The position numbers and the translations under genes were made by a program. A stretch of DNA of 64,000 nt from CAYWFF01 sp964458085 (GTDB lineage Bacteria > Patescibacteriota > Microgenomatia > UBA8517): contig CAYWFF010000002.1 of NCBI GenBank assembly GCA_964458085.1, forward strand, positions 1 through 64,000, written 5' to 3'. Position 1 is the first letter of the stretch. Each line of letters starts with the position of its first letter. Positions 8,705-16,882 of the stretch are shown piece after piece. The notes under the pieces are model-generated. The model worked only from the letters and a program-made list of their open reading frames with translations. It did no database searches and was not told where the DNA came from.

Positions 8705-9290
8705 TGTTCTGGAAGAGGGATGACTACCCCACTCTTTCCGGGTTTTTAAGCGCAGTTTGATTAAAACACCTTATTTAAAAGACCGGAAAGGGTGGGGAGG
8801 AAAGTCCAGGCAGCAAAAAGCAGGAGACCCGATGTAAGTCGGGATCTGAAGCCTTAAGCTATTTGAGGAAACTTAATTAGTTTGGGGTGAAAGGCTGGTG
8901 TCCCGTTCTGAAAGGAATCGGGAACATGAGCGGAAACGACCGCTCGTGAGAGCAACAGAAACGATCTTTACGCTACACTTAAGATTTACATCTCCCCCGC
9001 GGAGACCATTCCTTAAGCATGTGTAAAGCTGAAACGGGCAATCCCCTCCGCTGCAACCTCCGACAGTTCCACTCTTTTAAAGACAAGGTGCTTTTCCGAA
9101 AGTGTTTGAAAGTAACACGGCGGAACGAAGTTTGAGGGCTTAGATAGATTGTCATCTACCCCACCTTTTTTGGACTTTTGAGTCCGGTATTTAGGGAATT
9201 AACATTAATATTGCAATAAAAAAAGTTGATACTTAAAAATCTAGAAAAGGTGGGGGAAACAGAACCTGGCTTACCAGCTTCCAGAACATC
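8705..9290 (+). ncRNA. rnpB: RNase P RNA, type A, with large insertion
   Basis: Catalytic RNA that matures tRNA 5' ends. The ends pair: TGTTCTGGAAG at the start with CTTCCAGAACA at 9276-9287. Conserved region I (GAGGAAAGTCC) lies near 8797 and region V (ACAGAACCTGGCTTAC) near 9260. Their P4 strands show a matched change, CCAGG with CCTGG, against the common CCGGG/CCCGG. AGAGCAACAGAAACGATC marks the central region. At ~585 nt it is long; a stem CCCCACCTTTT (9159-9169) with AAAAGGTGGGG (9245-9255) encloses ~75 nt of extra sequence with its own small hairpin (9172-9185). Confidence 0.93.
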
Positions 9291-9291
9291 T

Positions 9292-9324
9292 AAAAAAGCT
9301 TTGCTAAATGCAAAGCTTTTTTAG
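9292..9324 (+). terminator. Intrinsic terminator of rnpB
   Basis: AAAAAAGCTTTG (9292-9303) and CAAAGCTTTTTT (9311-9322) form a perfect 12-bp stem with a 7-nt loop and a T-run as its 3' arm, directly behind the P1 helix. Confidence 0.9.
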
Positions 9325-9398
9325 TGGGTTTTAATTTGTAACTTTTTCCCACACTTTCGGAAAAACCCCCAAGAGGTTATACTGTACTAGTTCGGGAA

Positions 9399-9406
9399 AG
9401 GAGGTG
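9399..9406 (+). promoter_or_regulatory. Strong Shine-Dalgarno site
   Basis: AGGAGGTG with 6 nt to ATG 9413. It excludes GTG 9404 as the start, since that codon lies within the site. A TATACT box (9378-9383) stands just upstream. Confidence 0.85.
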
Positions 9407-9412
9407 AAAGAC

Positions 9413-10096
9413 ATGAATGATGTTTCAAATTGGCAGTCGGCTCTCCTTACGTCGTGGTCGCAGGTGTGGAGCGCATTTTTATCGCTTCTTCCAACTCTTC
9501 TCGGTGCGATTCTTATATTTGCTCTTGGTTTAGTATTGGCATTTTGGATTAAGCGTTTAGTTATAGAGGTTTTGAAAGTAGTCCGTTTTGAAAAAGCTGC
9601 TGATTCAATAGGAGTTGACCAATATCTCAAGAAAGCAGATATAGGTTTAACCGCAACTGAACTTGTAGGAACCTTTGTCGAATGGCTCATTATATTAGTA
9701 TTTTTCCTTACCGTTGTTGATATCTTGGGTTTAAGAGTTGTGTCGAATGTACTGACGCAAGTTCTGGGTTATGTGCCAAACATACTCGCTGCGGCTCTTA
9801 TTATCGGTGCCGGGTCGTTTTTAGCACGTTTAGTTGACGGGCTGGTGCGCGGAGCTTTGGCATCTGTTGATACCGATCTTGCAAGACCTGTAGGAAAACT
9901 TGCCAGGTGGTTAATCTTAATTATTGCTTTTTTTGCAGCCATAGAACAGTTACAGATTGCTCAAAACTTAATTGCTATATTTTTCCAAGGTTTAACTTAT
10001 ACGGTAGTACTGGTTGTTGGTTTGTCTATAGGTTTAGGAGCTAAAGATTTAGTATCAAAGGTATTGACCGATTGGTACGACAAGGTCCGAAAATAG
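9413..10096 (+). CDS. MscS-related membrane protein (TM-helix repeat)
   Basis: About 227 residues with four to five hydrophobic helices. The pattern LLPTLLGAILIFALGLVLAF and YVPNILAAALIIGAGSFLAR corresponds to the conserved TM-helix repeat found in MscS-like proteins (Pfam TM_helix). The beta domain of a real MscS channel is missing; the protein ends soon after VVLVVGLSIGLGAKDLVSK. Channel activity is therefore uncertain. Alone between rnpB and the pilus locus, with its own promoter-like box and a strong ribosome site. Confidence 0.75.
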   Translation: MNDVSNWQSALLTSWSQVWSAFLSLLPTLLGAILIFALGLVLAFWIKRLVIEVLKVVRFEKAADSIGVDQYLKKADIGLTATELVGTFVEWLIILVFFLTVVDILGLRVVSNVLTQVLGYVPNILAAALIIGAGSFLARLVDGLVRGALASVDTDLARPVGKLARWLILIIAFFAAIEQLQIAQNLIAIFFQGLTYTVVLVVGLSIGLGAKDLVSKVLTDWYDKVRK

Positions 10097-10164
10097 TAAA
10101 GGCATTTACCTAAATTAGGAAAAGCCTTGTTGTGTGGCTTTAAAAGGTCGGGGAAAGCTGCTAC

Positions 10165-10194
10165 TTGGTAGTGCGCCTGTTCTTTCGCTATAAT
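10165..10194 (+). promoter_or_regulatory. Promoter of the pilB operon
   Basis: TTGGTA (10165-10170), 18 nt, TATAAT (10189-10194). Predicted leader of about 9 nt before ATG 10210. The region overlaps a possible upstream start in the pilB frame at 10165, which argues against that start. Confidence 0.65.
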
Positions 10195-10209
10195 GAAATA
10201 TATCTGCCC

Positions 10210-11889
10210 ATGAATATTGATCCTTCAGTCTTAAAAAAGATTTTAGTTGGCGCTGGTTTTGTTACTGATAAAGAATTTGACGATGCGTCCCAAACAGCAG
10301 AGGAATTAAATAAAAACGTTACTGACGTTCTTATTTTTCGGGGATTTTTAAATGAAGACACACTTGGGGGATTACTTGCGGAACACTATAAGGTTCCCTT
10401 CGCAAACATTAAACGGCAAGTCATTGACCCTTCAGTACTCGCCCTCGTTCCGGAAAAACTTGCACGGACTTACCGACTAATTCCTTTTGCAAAAGAGAAA
10501 AATATTCTCAAAATTGCAATGGAAGATCCGGAAAATTTTGAAGCTTTAGAATTTCTGAAACGTCATACGGGTTTAAAAATTGACGTATCATATGCCGGCA
10601 AAGAAGACATTACAAAAGTTTTAGGTAAATACAAAAAAAGTATAAAAGACGATTTTGAAACCATAATAGAAGAAAACATTAAAAAGACCGATCTTGAAGA
10701 TGATCTTCTGAAAGCAGCAGAAAAAGTGCCGATAGTTACAATTCTGGATACCGTTTTAACATATGCACTTGCCGAACACGCATCGGATATCCACATGGAA
10801 GTCCAGGAAAAAGAAGTTATGGTTCGTTACCGAATAGACGGAGTCCTGCGGGACATTGTAAGACTTCCCCGAGGGATAGAACCGGCTCTTATTGCCCGTA
10901 TTAAAATACTTTCAAACTTGAAAATTGATGAACGAAGAGTTCCTCAGGACGGAAGGTATAAATTTCAGGTAGATGACGATATTGTGTCATTTCGTATTTC
11001 CATCATCCCCGGTTTTTACGGCGAGAATGTGGTCATGAGGGTTTTACAGGACACTAACCGACCCTTAAGCTTACAGGAGCTGGGTATTACGGGGAAAGGA
11101 CTTGAAATCGTCCGCGAAAACATCAGTAAGCCTCACGGAATGGTTTTGGTTACGGGACCGACGGGTTCAGGGAAAACTACAACACTTTATTCGGTCCTTA
11201 ATATTTTAAATACTATTGAAGTCAAAATCTGCACCATAGAAGACCCGATTGAGTATGCCATAAATAGGGTTGTACAAATACAAGTTAACACTAAAACCGG
11301 TATGGATTTTTCAGCGGGGCTTAGAGCGCTTATGAGGCACGATCCTGATATCATTATGGTTGGCGAAATCCGTGACAAAGAAACTGCAGAAATTGCCATT
11401 CACTCAGCATTGACCGGCCATTTGGTCCTATCTACACTACATACAAATACTGCTTCAGGCGCGATACCGAGATTTATCGATATGGGGGTAGAAGGTTTTT
11501 TGCTGGCATCGACTTTGAACATCATAGTTGCTCAGCGTTTGGTCCGGAAACTTTGCACCTCGTGTATTGTAGAATTTAAACCTGATGAAACAGTAAGAAA
11601 AAAACTTTCAAAAGATCTGAATGTAGATTTGGGAGATCAAAAATTCTACAAAGGAGCAGGCTGTGATAAGTGCGGACAAAAAGGCTACTCGGGGCGAATC
11701 GGAATTTATGAAATTCTTCATATAACTGAAGAAATTCGCGCACTTATTACTAAACACGCAACTAGTGATGAAATTCAGGAACTTGCCCATGAACAAGGAA
11801 TGGAAACCATGCTTCAGGACGGACTTAATAAAGTTGCTTCAGGTTTAACCACCATAGAAGAAGTTATTCGGGTTGTGAGGGAAAACTAA
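10210..11889 (+). CDS. pilB: Type IV pilus assembly ATPase PilB
   Basis: Cytoplasmic hexameric ATPase that powers pilus extension. 559 residues from ATG 10210: N-terminal GspE-N/MshEN domain (about 1-150), then the catalytic part with Walker A GPTGSGKT at 316-323, Asp box (TIEDPIEY), Walker B (IIMVGEIRD), His box (STLHTN). A zinc-binding tetracysteine follows (CTSC and CDKC). No PilT retraction ATPase is present in the window. First gene of the pilus locus; pilC follows after 1 nt. Confidence 0.95.
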   Translation: MNIDPSVLKKILVGAGFVTDKEFDDASQTAEELNKNVTDVLIFRGFLNEDTLGGLLAEHYKVPFANIKRQVIDPSVLALVPEKLARTYRLIPFAKEKNILKIAMEDPENFEALEFLKRHTGLKIDVSYAGKEDITKVLGKYKKSIKDDFETIIEENIKKTDLEDDLLKAAEKVPIVTILDTVLTYALAEHASDIHMEVQEKEVMVRYRIDGVLRDIVRLPRGIEPALIARIKILSNLKIDERRVPQDGRYKFQVDDDIVSFRISIIPGFYGENVVMRVLQDTNRPLSLQELGITGKGLEIVRENISKPHGMVLVTGPTGSGKTTTLYSVLNILNTIEVKICTIEDPIEYAINRVVQIQVNTKTGMDFSAGLRALMRHDPDIIMVGEIRDKETAEIAIHSALTGHLVLSTLHTNTASGAIPRFIDMGVEGFLLASTLNIIVAQRLVRKLCTSCIVEFKPDETVRKKLSKDLNVDLGDQKFYKGAGCDKCGQKGYSGRIGIYEILHITEEIRALITKHATSDEIQELAHEQGMETMLQDGLNKVASGLTTIEEVIRVVREN

Positions 11890-11890
11890 T

Positions 11891-13102
11891 ATGCCACTTT
11901 TTGCGTTTAAAGCCAAAAATAAGAACGGAAAGATAGTTGAGGACGTAGTGCAGGTTGCCAATAAAAAAGAGGCAGTTGCACTTCTTAAAGCAGATGAATT
12001 GCAGCTTTTGACCATCAAAAGCTTGGATTCAAAGTTTAAAGGAGCATTTCAAGGTTCTATTTCAGTTTCAGAAAAAGCGGCGTTCTGCAGATTTTTGGCA
12101 ACCATGCTTCGCGCCGGACTGCCATTAACTGAAGCAATTGAAATAATAAGCCAGGAAAGCGAAAACAAAAAGATGAAGGAAGTTCTTCTTGATTTATCTT
12201 TCAATATTAAGAAAGGCTCTCCCATGTCTACGGTTTTGGCAAAGTACAAAAACGATTTTGATGCAGTATTTCTTACAATGGTAAAAGCGGGGGAAGAGTC
12301 GGGGACTTTGGAAAAATCATTTGACTATTTGGCTAAACAAATGCTTGCCAGTTACGAACTATCTCAAAAAGTTAAGGGCTCATTAATGTATCCTGCAATT
12401 ATTGTCGTTGCTATGCTTGCAAATGCATTAATCATGCTTTTATTTGTTCTTCCTAAACTTTCAGATGTATTTTTACAACTTAACGCCGAGATGCCGCCGG
12501 TAACGAAATTTGTTTTAAATGTCGGTCAATCGGTTGGTGCAAATTTAGTAGTTACTTTGGGTGTATTTGCTGCAATCATAATGTTTATTGCGGGACTATT
12601 TATCGTAAGAACCACCAGAACCTTTATTTTTAATTGGTTTGTGAAGCTGCCGGTTATTTCAAAAGTAATGGATCAATTGGACGTTGCCCGTTTCGCCCGT
12701 ACTCTTTCAACACTCCTCAAAAGCGGAGTCCCGATAATGGCTGCTTTGGACGTATCTGCGGATGTGTTAAAACAGCCACAGCTTCAAAAAGAAGCCAAAG
12801 CTTTCAGTGAAGGGGTATCAGAAGGACAATCTTTATCAGATATTTTATCAAGTCACAAAAAATCATTTCCTGTTACCATGATCCAAACAATAAGAGCAGG
12901 AGAGAGGTCGGGGAGTTTGGAACTTGTATTGGAAGAGCTGGCGGGATTTTATGAAATGGAAGTAGACTATTCCCTGAAACGGGCAACTGCCCTACTTGAA
13001 CCATTGCTTATGCTTTTTGTCGGTATTGCGGTCGGAGGAATGGTCGTGATTATGATTTCGCCGATTTATAGCATTGTGGGAGGTCTTGAAGGGAATATGT
13101 AA
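11891..13102 (+). CDS. pilC: Type IV pilus inner membrane protein PilC
   Basis: Platform protein of the pilus motor that works with PilB. 403 residues with two GspF domains (about 65-190 and 270-390) each followed by hydrophobic segments: FCRFLATMLRAGLPLTEAIE in the first repeat and FARTLSTLLKSGVPIMAALD in the second, then GMVVIMISPIYSIV near the end. Starts 1 nt after pilB and ends in a TAATG junction with the next gene. Confidence 0.95.
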   Translation: MPLFAFKAKNKNGKIVEDVVQVANKKEAVALLKADELQLLTIKSLDSKFKGAFQGSISVSEKAAFCRFLATMLRAGLPLTEAIEIISQESENKKMKEVLLDLSFNIKKGSPMSTVLAKYKNDFDAVFLTMVKAGEESGTLEKSFDYLAKQMLASYELSQKVKGSLMYPAIIVVAMLANALIMLLFVLPKLSDVFLQLNAEMPPVTKFVLNVGQSVGANLVVTLGVFAAIIMFIAGLFIVRTTRTFIFNWFVKLPVISKVMDQLDVARFARTLSTLLKSGVPIMAALDVSADVLKQPQLQKEAKAFSEGVSEGQSLSDILSSHKKSFPVTMIQTIRAGERSGSLELVLEELAGFYEMEVDYSLKRATALLEPLLMLFVGIAVGGMVVIMISPIYSIVGGLEGNM

Positions 13103-13389
13103 TGAAGCTACGTGTTTTATTTCTGATTTTGGTTCTGGGTATCGCTCTTGCGTTAACGGTTGTTATTTTCAATAAAAAGGCTGATCCTTCTTCCGGCATG
13201 TCTCCCAGTATTACCCCAACTGAATTTGTTTCAGAAGAATTTGATACCGGCATTTTTAACTTACCGGAAGATTCAGGTATAACTTCTCCTCAACCCGGGA
13301 TTGACTGTGTTTTAGGAGATGATTTTGTCCGTGAAGGGACTGTTAACACCAATACAGTGTGCGTAAAAAATCTTCCTGGTGCAGAATAA
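13102..13389 (+). CDS. Small anchored protein in the pilus operon
   Basis: 95 residues, not recognised. One N-terminal hydrophobic helix (VLFLILVLGIALALTVVIF), then a polar, Ser/Thr/Pro-rich extracytoplasmic part with two cysteines (DCVLGDD, NTVCVKN) that could form a disulfide. Start overlaps the pilC stop (TAATG), so it is translated with the pilus genes and probably has an accessory role. Converges on the minor-pilin operon with a 2-nt gap. Confidence 0.7.
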   Translation: MKLRVLFLILVLGIALALTVVIFNKKADPSSGMSPSITPTEFVSEEFDTGIFNLPEDSGITSPQPGIDCVLGDDFVREGTVNTNTVCVKNLPGAE

Positions 13390-13391
13390 CT

Positions 13392-14807
13392 TTATTCTTC
13401 AAGCCAGGAAATAAACTCATATTCACCTGAAGTGGGGAAATAAGGCGGCGGATCGTAAAGCACATGAGTATCATAGTTAATTGTTCTTGTAACAAATCCT
13501 GATTCTAAGGGATTATTGAAATTCCAATATGATTTGTAGTAAGAAATGAGTGAGCCGTTAATTGTCAGACTGTCACGGATTGAACTTGATGATTCTCCGC
13601 AATTGTCAAGGTAGCCGTGTCTGATAATTTTGCCTTTCTGAGCCATTAATACTCCGTCAATTTGAAAATTAGTAGGGATATCACGGGCAAAAAAGATATT
13701 GTTTTGGGAAATAAGCCCCAAAACATCACTTCCGTCATAAGCAGTGTATGTGATGTTTCCCGTTATCCATATATCTGCATCACTTGATTGAATAGGAAAT
13801 GTTGCCGCTACTACTGTAATGCGCCCTCTGACTTGTCCTTCTACCCACACGTTGTCTTCTGCAAAAATAATCGGGGTCGAGGAGAGATCATATGTTCCTA
13901 CAAGTGATTCATTTGTTATTTGCTGATAAATTCGTCTGCAGCCGCCCTGACCTTCTGCGCCCAATCCCTGACCCGGAACACTATATCCTCTTATCGATGA
14001 AGTTCTGGATACTCTTCTGACTGTTACAGTGCCGGTATCCGAAAAAGTTAAATGATATCCATCAGCACCGGAAGAAGGTAGATGCAGCCCGTCACTTTGA
14101 GCTGCGGTTCTCATGTGCGGCAAATCCAGAGAAATTGCATCGAAATCTATTTGGGTAACAGGAAATTGCCACAGACCAGCATCACTTCCGTCTCCCCAAA
14201 CGCCTGGCTTTCGGGTGGGCGGTTGACAACCAGTTTCAGAGCCGCAGTGATATTCTTCCTGAGCACTGGTAACAAGAGATGTATTTATTCCATCCATCCT
14301 GAGTCCGTTATTGGAATGAATAAGACCGTTAATAGTGATGCCTTCCGCATACCATGCGCTTGCGTTGGATAAAAACGAATATATTGCAAAAGAAGGCTGT
14401 CCGTATTGGACGCGAATGGTCCTTTTTACCGAAGGGTACTGGTATGTCCACCCGGTGGATCTAATAGTTACAATTGACGATCCTAGAGAGGGCGATGTGA
14501 TAGCTAAAGAATACTTACCTACTGCGTTTCCTTGGGGATCAATGTATTCATGTTCATAAGGACCTTCTGCGCCGGTTCCGTCCTGAAAGTCATCAGGATC
14601 ATGGGCTAAATGCCAGCGGTAATAATCTACTCCGGCTTCGGCGACATGCAGTGCCATTTCTGATGCAACTTGCCTATTGGAATATTCCAATTGATTACCA
14701 AGCACAAACAAAAGTCCATAAACTACTACTAAAAATGCTCCGGTAATTACTATTATTGCGGGTGTTGCCGTCCCTGATGCTCGTTTTTTTAATATTTTAT
14801 ACATCAA
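13392..14807 (-). CDS. PilX-like pilus-associated surface protein
   Basis: 471 residues. A short basic N-terminus and a hydrophobic helix (ATPAIIVITGAFLVVVYGLL) are followed by a helical NRQVASEMALHVAEAGVDYYRW segment of the kind seen in PilX-type proteins. The rest is a long beta-rich domain (GITINGLIHSNNGL, IWITGNITYTA, LTINGSLISYY) with several cysteines. There is no classical prepilin cleavage site (ASG-TATPA). Last of three genes on the minus strand that resemble pilV-pilW-pilX; likely a minor pilin or tip adhesin. Confidence 0.65.
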   Translation of the reverse strand: MMYKILKKRASGTATPAIIVITGAFLVVVYGLLFVLGNQLEYSNRQVASEMALHVAEAGVDYYRWHLAHDPDDFQDGTGAEGPYEHEYIDPQGNAVGKYSLAITSPSLGSSIVTIRSTGWTYQYPSVKRTIRVQYGQPSFAIYSFLSNASAWYAEGITINGLIHSNNGLRMDGINTSLVTSAQEEYHCGSETGCQPPTRKPGVWGDGSDAGLWQFPVTQIDFDAISLDLPHMRTAAQSDGLHLPSSGADGYHLTFSDTGTVTVRRVSRTSSIRGYSVPGQGLGAEGQGGCRRIYQQITNESLVGTYDLSSTPIIFAEDNVWVEGQVRGRITVVAATFPIQSSDADIWITGNITYTAYDGSDVLGLISQNNIFFARDIPTNFQIDGVLMAQKGKIIRHGYLDNCGESSSSIRDSLTINGSLISYYKSYWNFNNPLESGFVTRTINYDTHVLYDPPPYFPTSGEYEFISWLEE

Positions 14808-14845
14808 TTTAATCCTACACCTTTTAAGATTGCTTCCTCAATAAT

Positions 14846-15457
14846 TCATAAATTTTCCTTTAACATTCGAAGCTGTACGTATGATTCAAGTATGTAGTTG
14901 TCCTCAGGCGCATCCCGTGTGTTAAGTTCAAGATAGACCTTCATCATCTTGGTTTCGGAAAGTCTAATCGGTTGTGGAAGCGGATTGTTAACAGTGTCTG
15001 CTGGCCAGTCTCCATTGTAATAGTAAAAAATTGAATCAGTTTCGTTACGGACATTTTCAGTAAGTAGTCTTACTTTTTCTGAAGCGCTGGGGTAAGTAGG
15101 CGGATAACCGACAGGGTCAATTACGCCTTTGACCAAACTAGATCCGGAAAGAGTATAGCGAACTCTCTCGCTTTCACCGTCATAGTCGATATCAGAATAA
15201 AAAATTATTTCCTGATCGTGAGCCCTCTCCAAAGGATAAGCAGCATTTTCTCCGGCTCGAATGTTTCTAATCTCTCTAACTAAAGTTGAAATATTGCTAT
15301 TTGCCTGATCAACATTAATATAGTTTTGAACAGCTGTTAATTGGGTTTGGCTGAAAATATACTGTAAACCGACTAAAGCAAGACCAAGCATGCTTGTAAG
15401 CGCAGCTGCAATAACTACTTCAATTAAAGTAAAACCTGACTGTTTTTTTTGTTTCAT
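14846..15457 (-). CDS. Minor prepilin (PilW-like)
   Basis: 203 residues with a textbook type IV prepilin leader: MKQKKQSG-FTLIEVVIAAALT, Gly8 before the cleavage point and Glu at mature position 5. The helix is followed by a globular pseudopilin-like domain. Start ATG overlaps the stop of the upstream pilV-like gene (ATGA). Gene order and size fit PilW. Confidence 0.85.
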   Translation of the reverse strand: MKQKKQSGFTLIEVVIAAALTSMLGLALVGLQYIFSQTQLTAVQNYINVDQANSNISTLVREIRNIRAGENAAYPLERAHDQEIIFYSDIDYDGESERVRYTLSGSSLVKGVIDPVGYPPTYPSASEKVRLLTENVRNETDSIFYYYNGDWPADTVNNPLPQPIRLSETKMMKVYLELNTRDAPEDNYILESYVQLRMLKENL

Positions 15458-16818
15458 GGATTTGGTGTTAAAAATATTTTCTCATGAGCTGCAGATGACG
15501 CTGTTATACTTCCGGAAAAATCCAAGTATCCAGAAATTGTCGCAGCTAGGGGATATTGCTGATTATTTAAATTATCATAGAATACCTGTCCAAAATCCGG
15601 ATCTCCTGCAAGTCCTGAAAACTTTTGTAAACTTACCGATGGAGGAACTTGAAGTGTGGCTGAGACTGATGCTACCTGTAAATTATTAGTGTTGTCCACA
15701 AACGATATAAGTAAACTGTTATCAGTTTTGGTAGTTAAAGCAAGACTTAACGTAATACTAGTATTAGGGAGTAAAGTCAGTGGCAGTAAGGGATTACTAC
15801 CGGATACGGTAAGATTAAGTGAAGTCGGGATTGTAATGTGATAGTTGTCCCACTCAACGCTTGATAGGTTCAGCGCACCTGACGTGTCTGTCGTAAGCGT
15901 TTCCTGAAATTTATAGACAGGTTGAGCAGCATCGTCTGTTCCGATGGTTTTTTCACCGTGGATTTCCAAAGAAATATTTGGGTATGTCGAGAAACCTGCT
16001 TCCCTGTCATGAACCGTAGAAAGGGTTATGGTGCTAACTCTGTCTATTGCGAAGCTTACTTCTGAAAGCTGTCCTTCCAGAATGGTTTGGTGGGGTTTGT
16101 TGGGATTAGGGATTTCCGTCGTTGAGTATGTTCTCTCGGAACTATAGCCGGCTTTTGTAACTGTAATTTCATAACAGGATACGCAAGCCGGGACTCCGGG
16201 TAATATGTACCTGCCGTTATCCGCAGTTTCAAACGTGAGGTCGATATTGGGTGTTACCGATGTTTGTACTACTTGTACTTGCGCTTGCGGTACAGGTTCG
16301 CCGTTTGCATCAAATACCAGAATTGAAAGTGTTCCACCTCCGTCGTTTGTTTCTACGCCTTTGGGCGCAATGTCTGTCAGAAAAATTACCGGATTATTCC
16401 GTGAGGCTGCAAGTCCGCTCCATGAAACTTCTACCCGTACCCGTTTAAAATCAGTTGCTAAAAGATCATTCGGACTACCTCCTTGAGTGCCGTCAAAGGG
16501 ATTATCAACATAAACAATTGCAGTTTTTATCGTAAAGGACAATTTGTTCCGTTCTACATTCTCCTCCTGAGCTAAAGTTCCTGCGGGTACACCTCCTGAA
16601 GTCCCAACTTCATCATATGGTAAATTTCTAATAAACTCTATCTTTTCTTGCGCTAAATGGCGGGCAGTGATTCGTGCGCGGTTAAAACTCACGAGTTCAA
16701 ACGATGAAGTAATGAGGGTGAATACAGAGTGTGCCAAGATTGAAAAGATAGCCATGGCAATCAGAACTCCGATTACAGTTTGGCCATAAAAACAAGGAGA
16801 GGGCAGTTTCCTTTTCAT
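15454..16818 (-). CDS. PilV-like pilin with carboxypeptidase-regulatory domain
   Basis: About 454 residues from ATG 16818. The N-terminus (YG-QTVIGVLIAMAIFSILAHSV) looks like a prepilin helix, but mature position 1 is Gln and position 5 is Gly instead of Glu. The FNRARITARHLAQEKIEFIRNLPYDEV segment is typical of PilV. A CarboxypepD_reg-like beta domain follows (GTLSILVFDANGEPVPQAQV ... ADNGRYILPGVP), then more beta-rich sequence. Probably a large surface-exposed minor pilin. A longer start at 16884 would overlap the divergent pilM region and is unlikely. Confidence 0.75.
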   Translation of the reverse strand: MKRKLPSPCFYGQTVIGVLIAMAIFSILAHSVFTLITSSFELVSFNRARITARHLAQEKIEFIRNLPYDEVGTSGGVPAGTLAQEENVERNKLSFTIKTAIVYVDNPFDGTQGGSPNDLLATDFKRVRVEVSWSGLAASRNNPVIFLTDIAPKGVETNDGGGTLSILVFDANGEPVPQAQVQVVQTSVTPNIDLTFETADNGRYILPGVPACVSCYEITVTKAGYSSERTYSTTEIPNPNKPHQTILEGQLSEVSFAIDRVSTITLSTVHDREAGFSTYPNISLEIHGEKTIGTDDAAQPVYKFQETLTTDTSGALNLSSVEWDNYHITIPTSLNLTVSGSNPLLPLTLLPNTSITLSLALTTKTDNSLLISFVDNTNNLQVASVSATLQVPPSVSLQKFSGLAGDPDFGQVFYDNLNNQQYPLAATISGYLDFSGSITASSAAHEKIFLTPNP

Positions 16819-16882
16819 ATCAATTGCTATTAAGTATAGCATTTGCCATAATGAAGATGTGCTTAAAAAGCACTTTCCTGCC

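Noticed and set aside
10097..10160. AAGGC...GCCTT double hairpin after the MscS-related gene as a terminator
   Set aside because: The stem is interrupted and there is no T-run on the plus strand.
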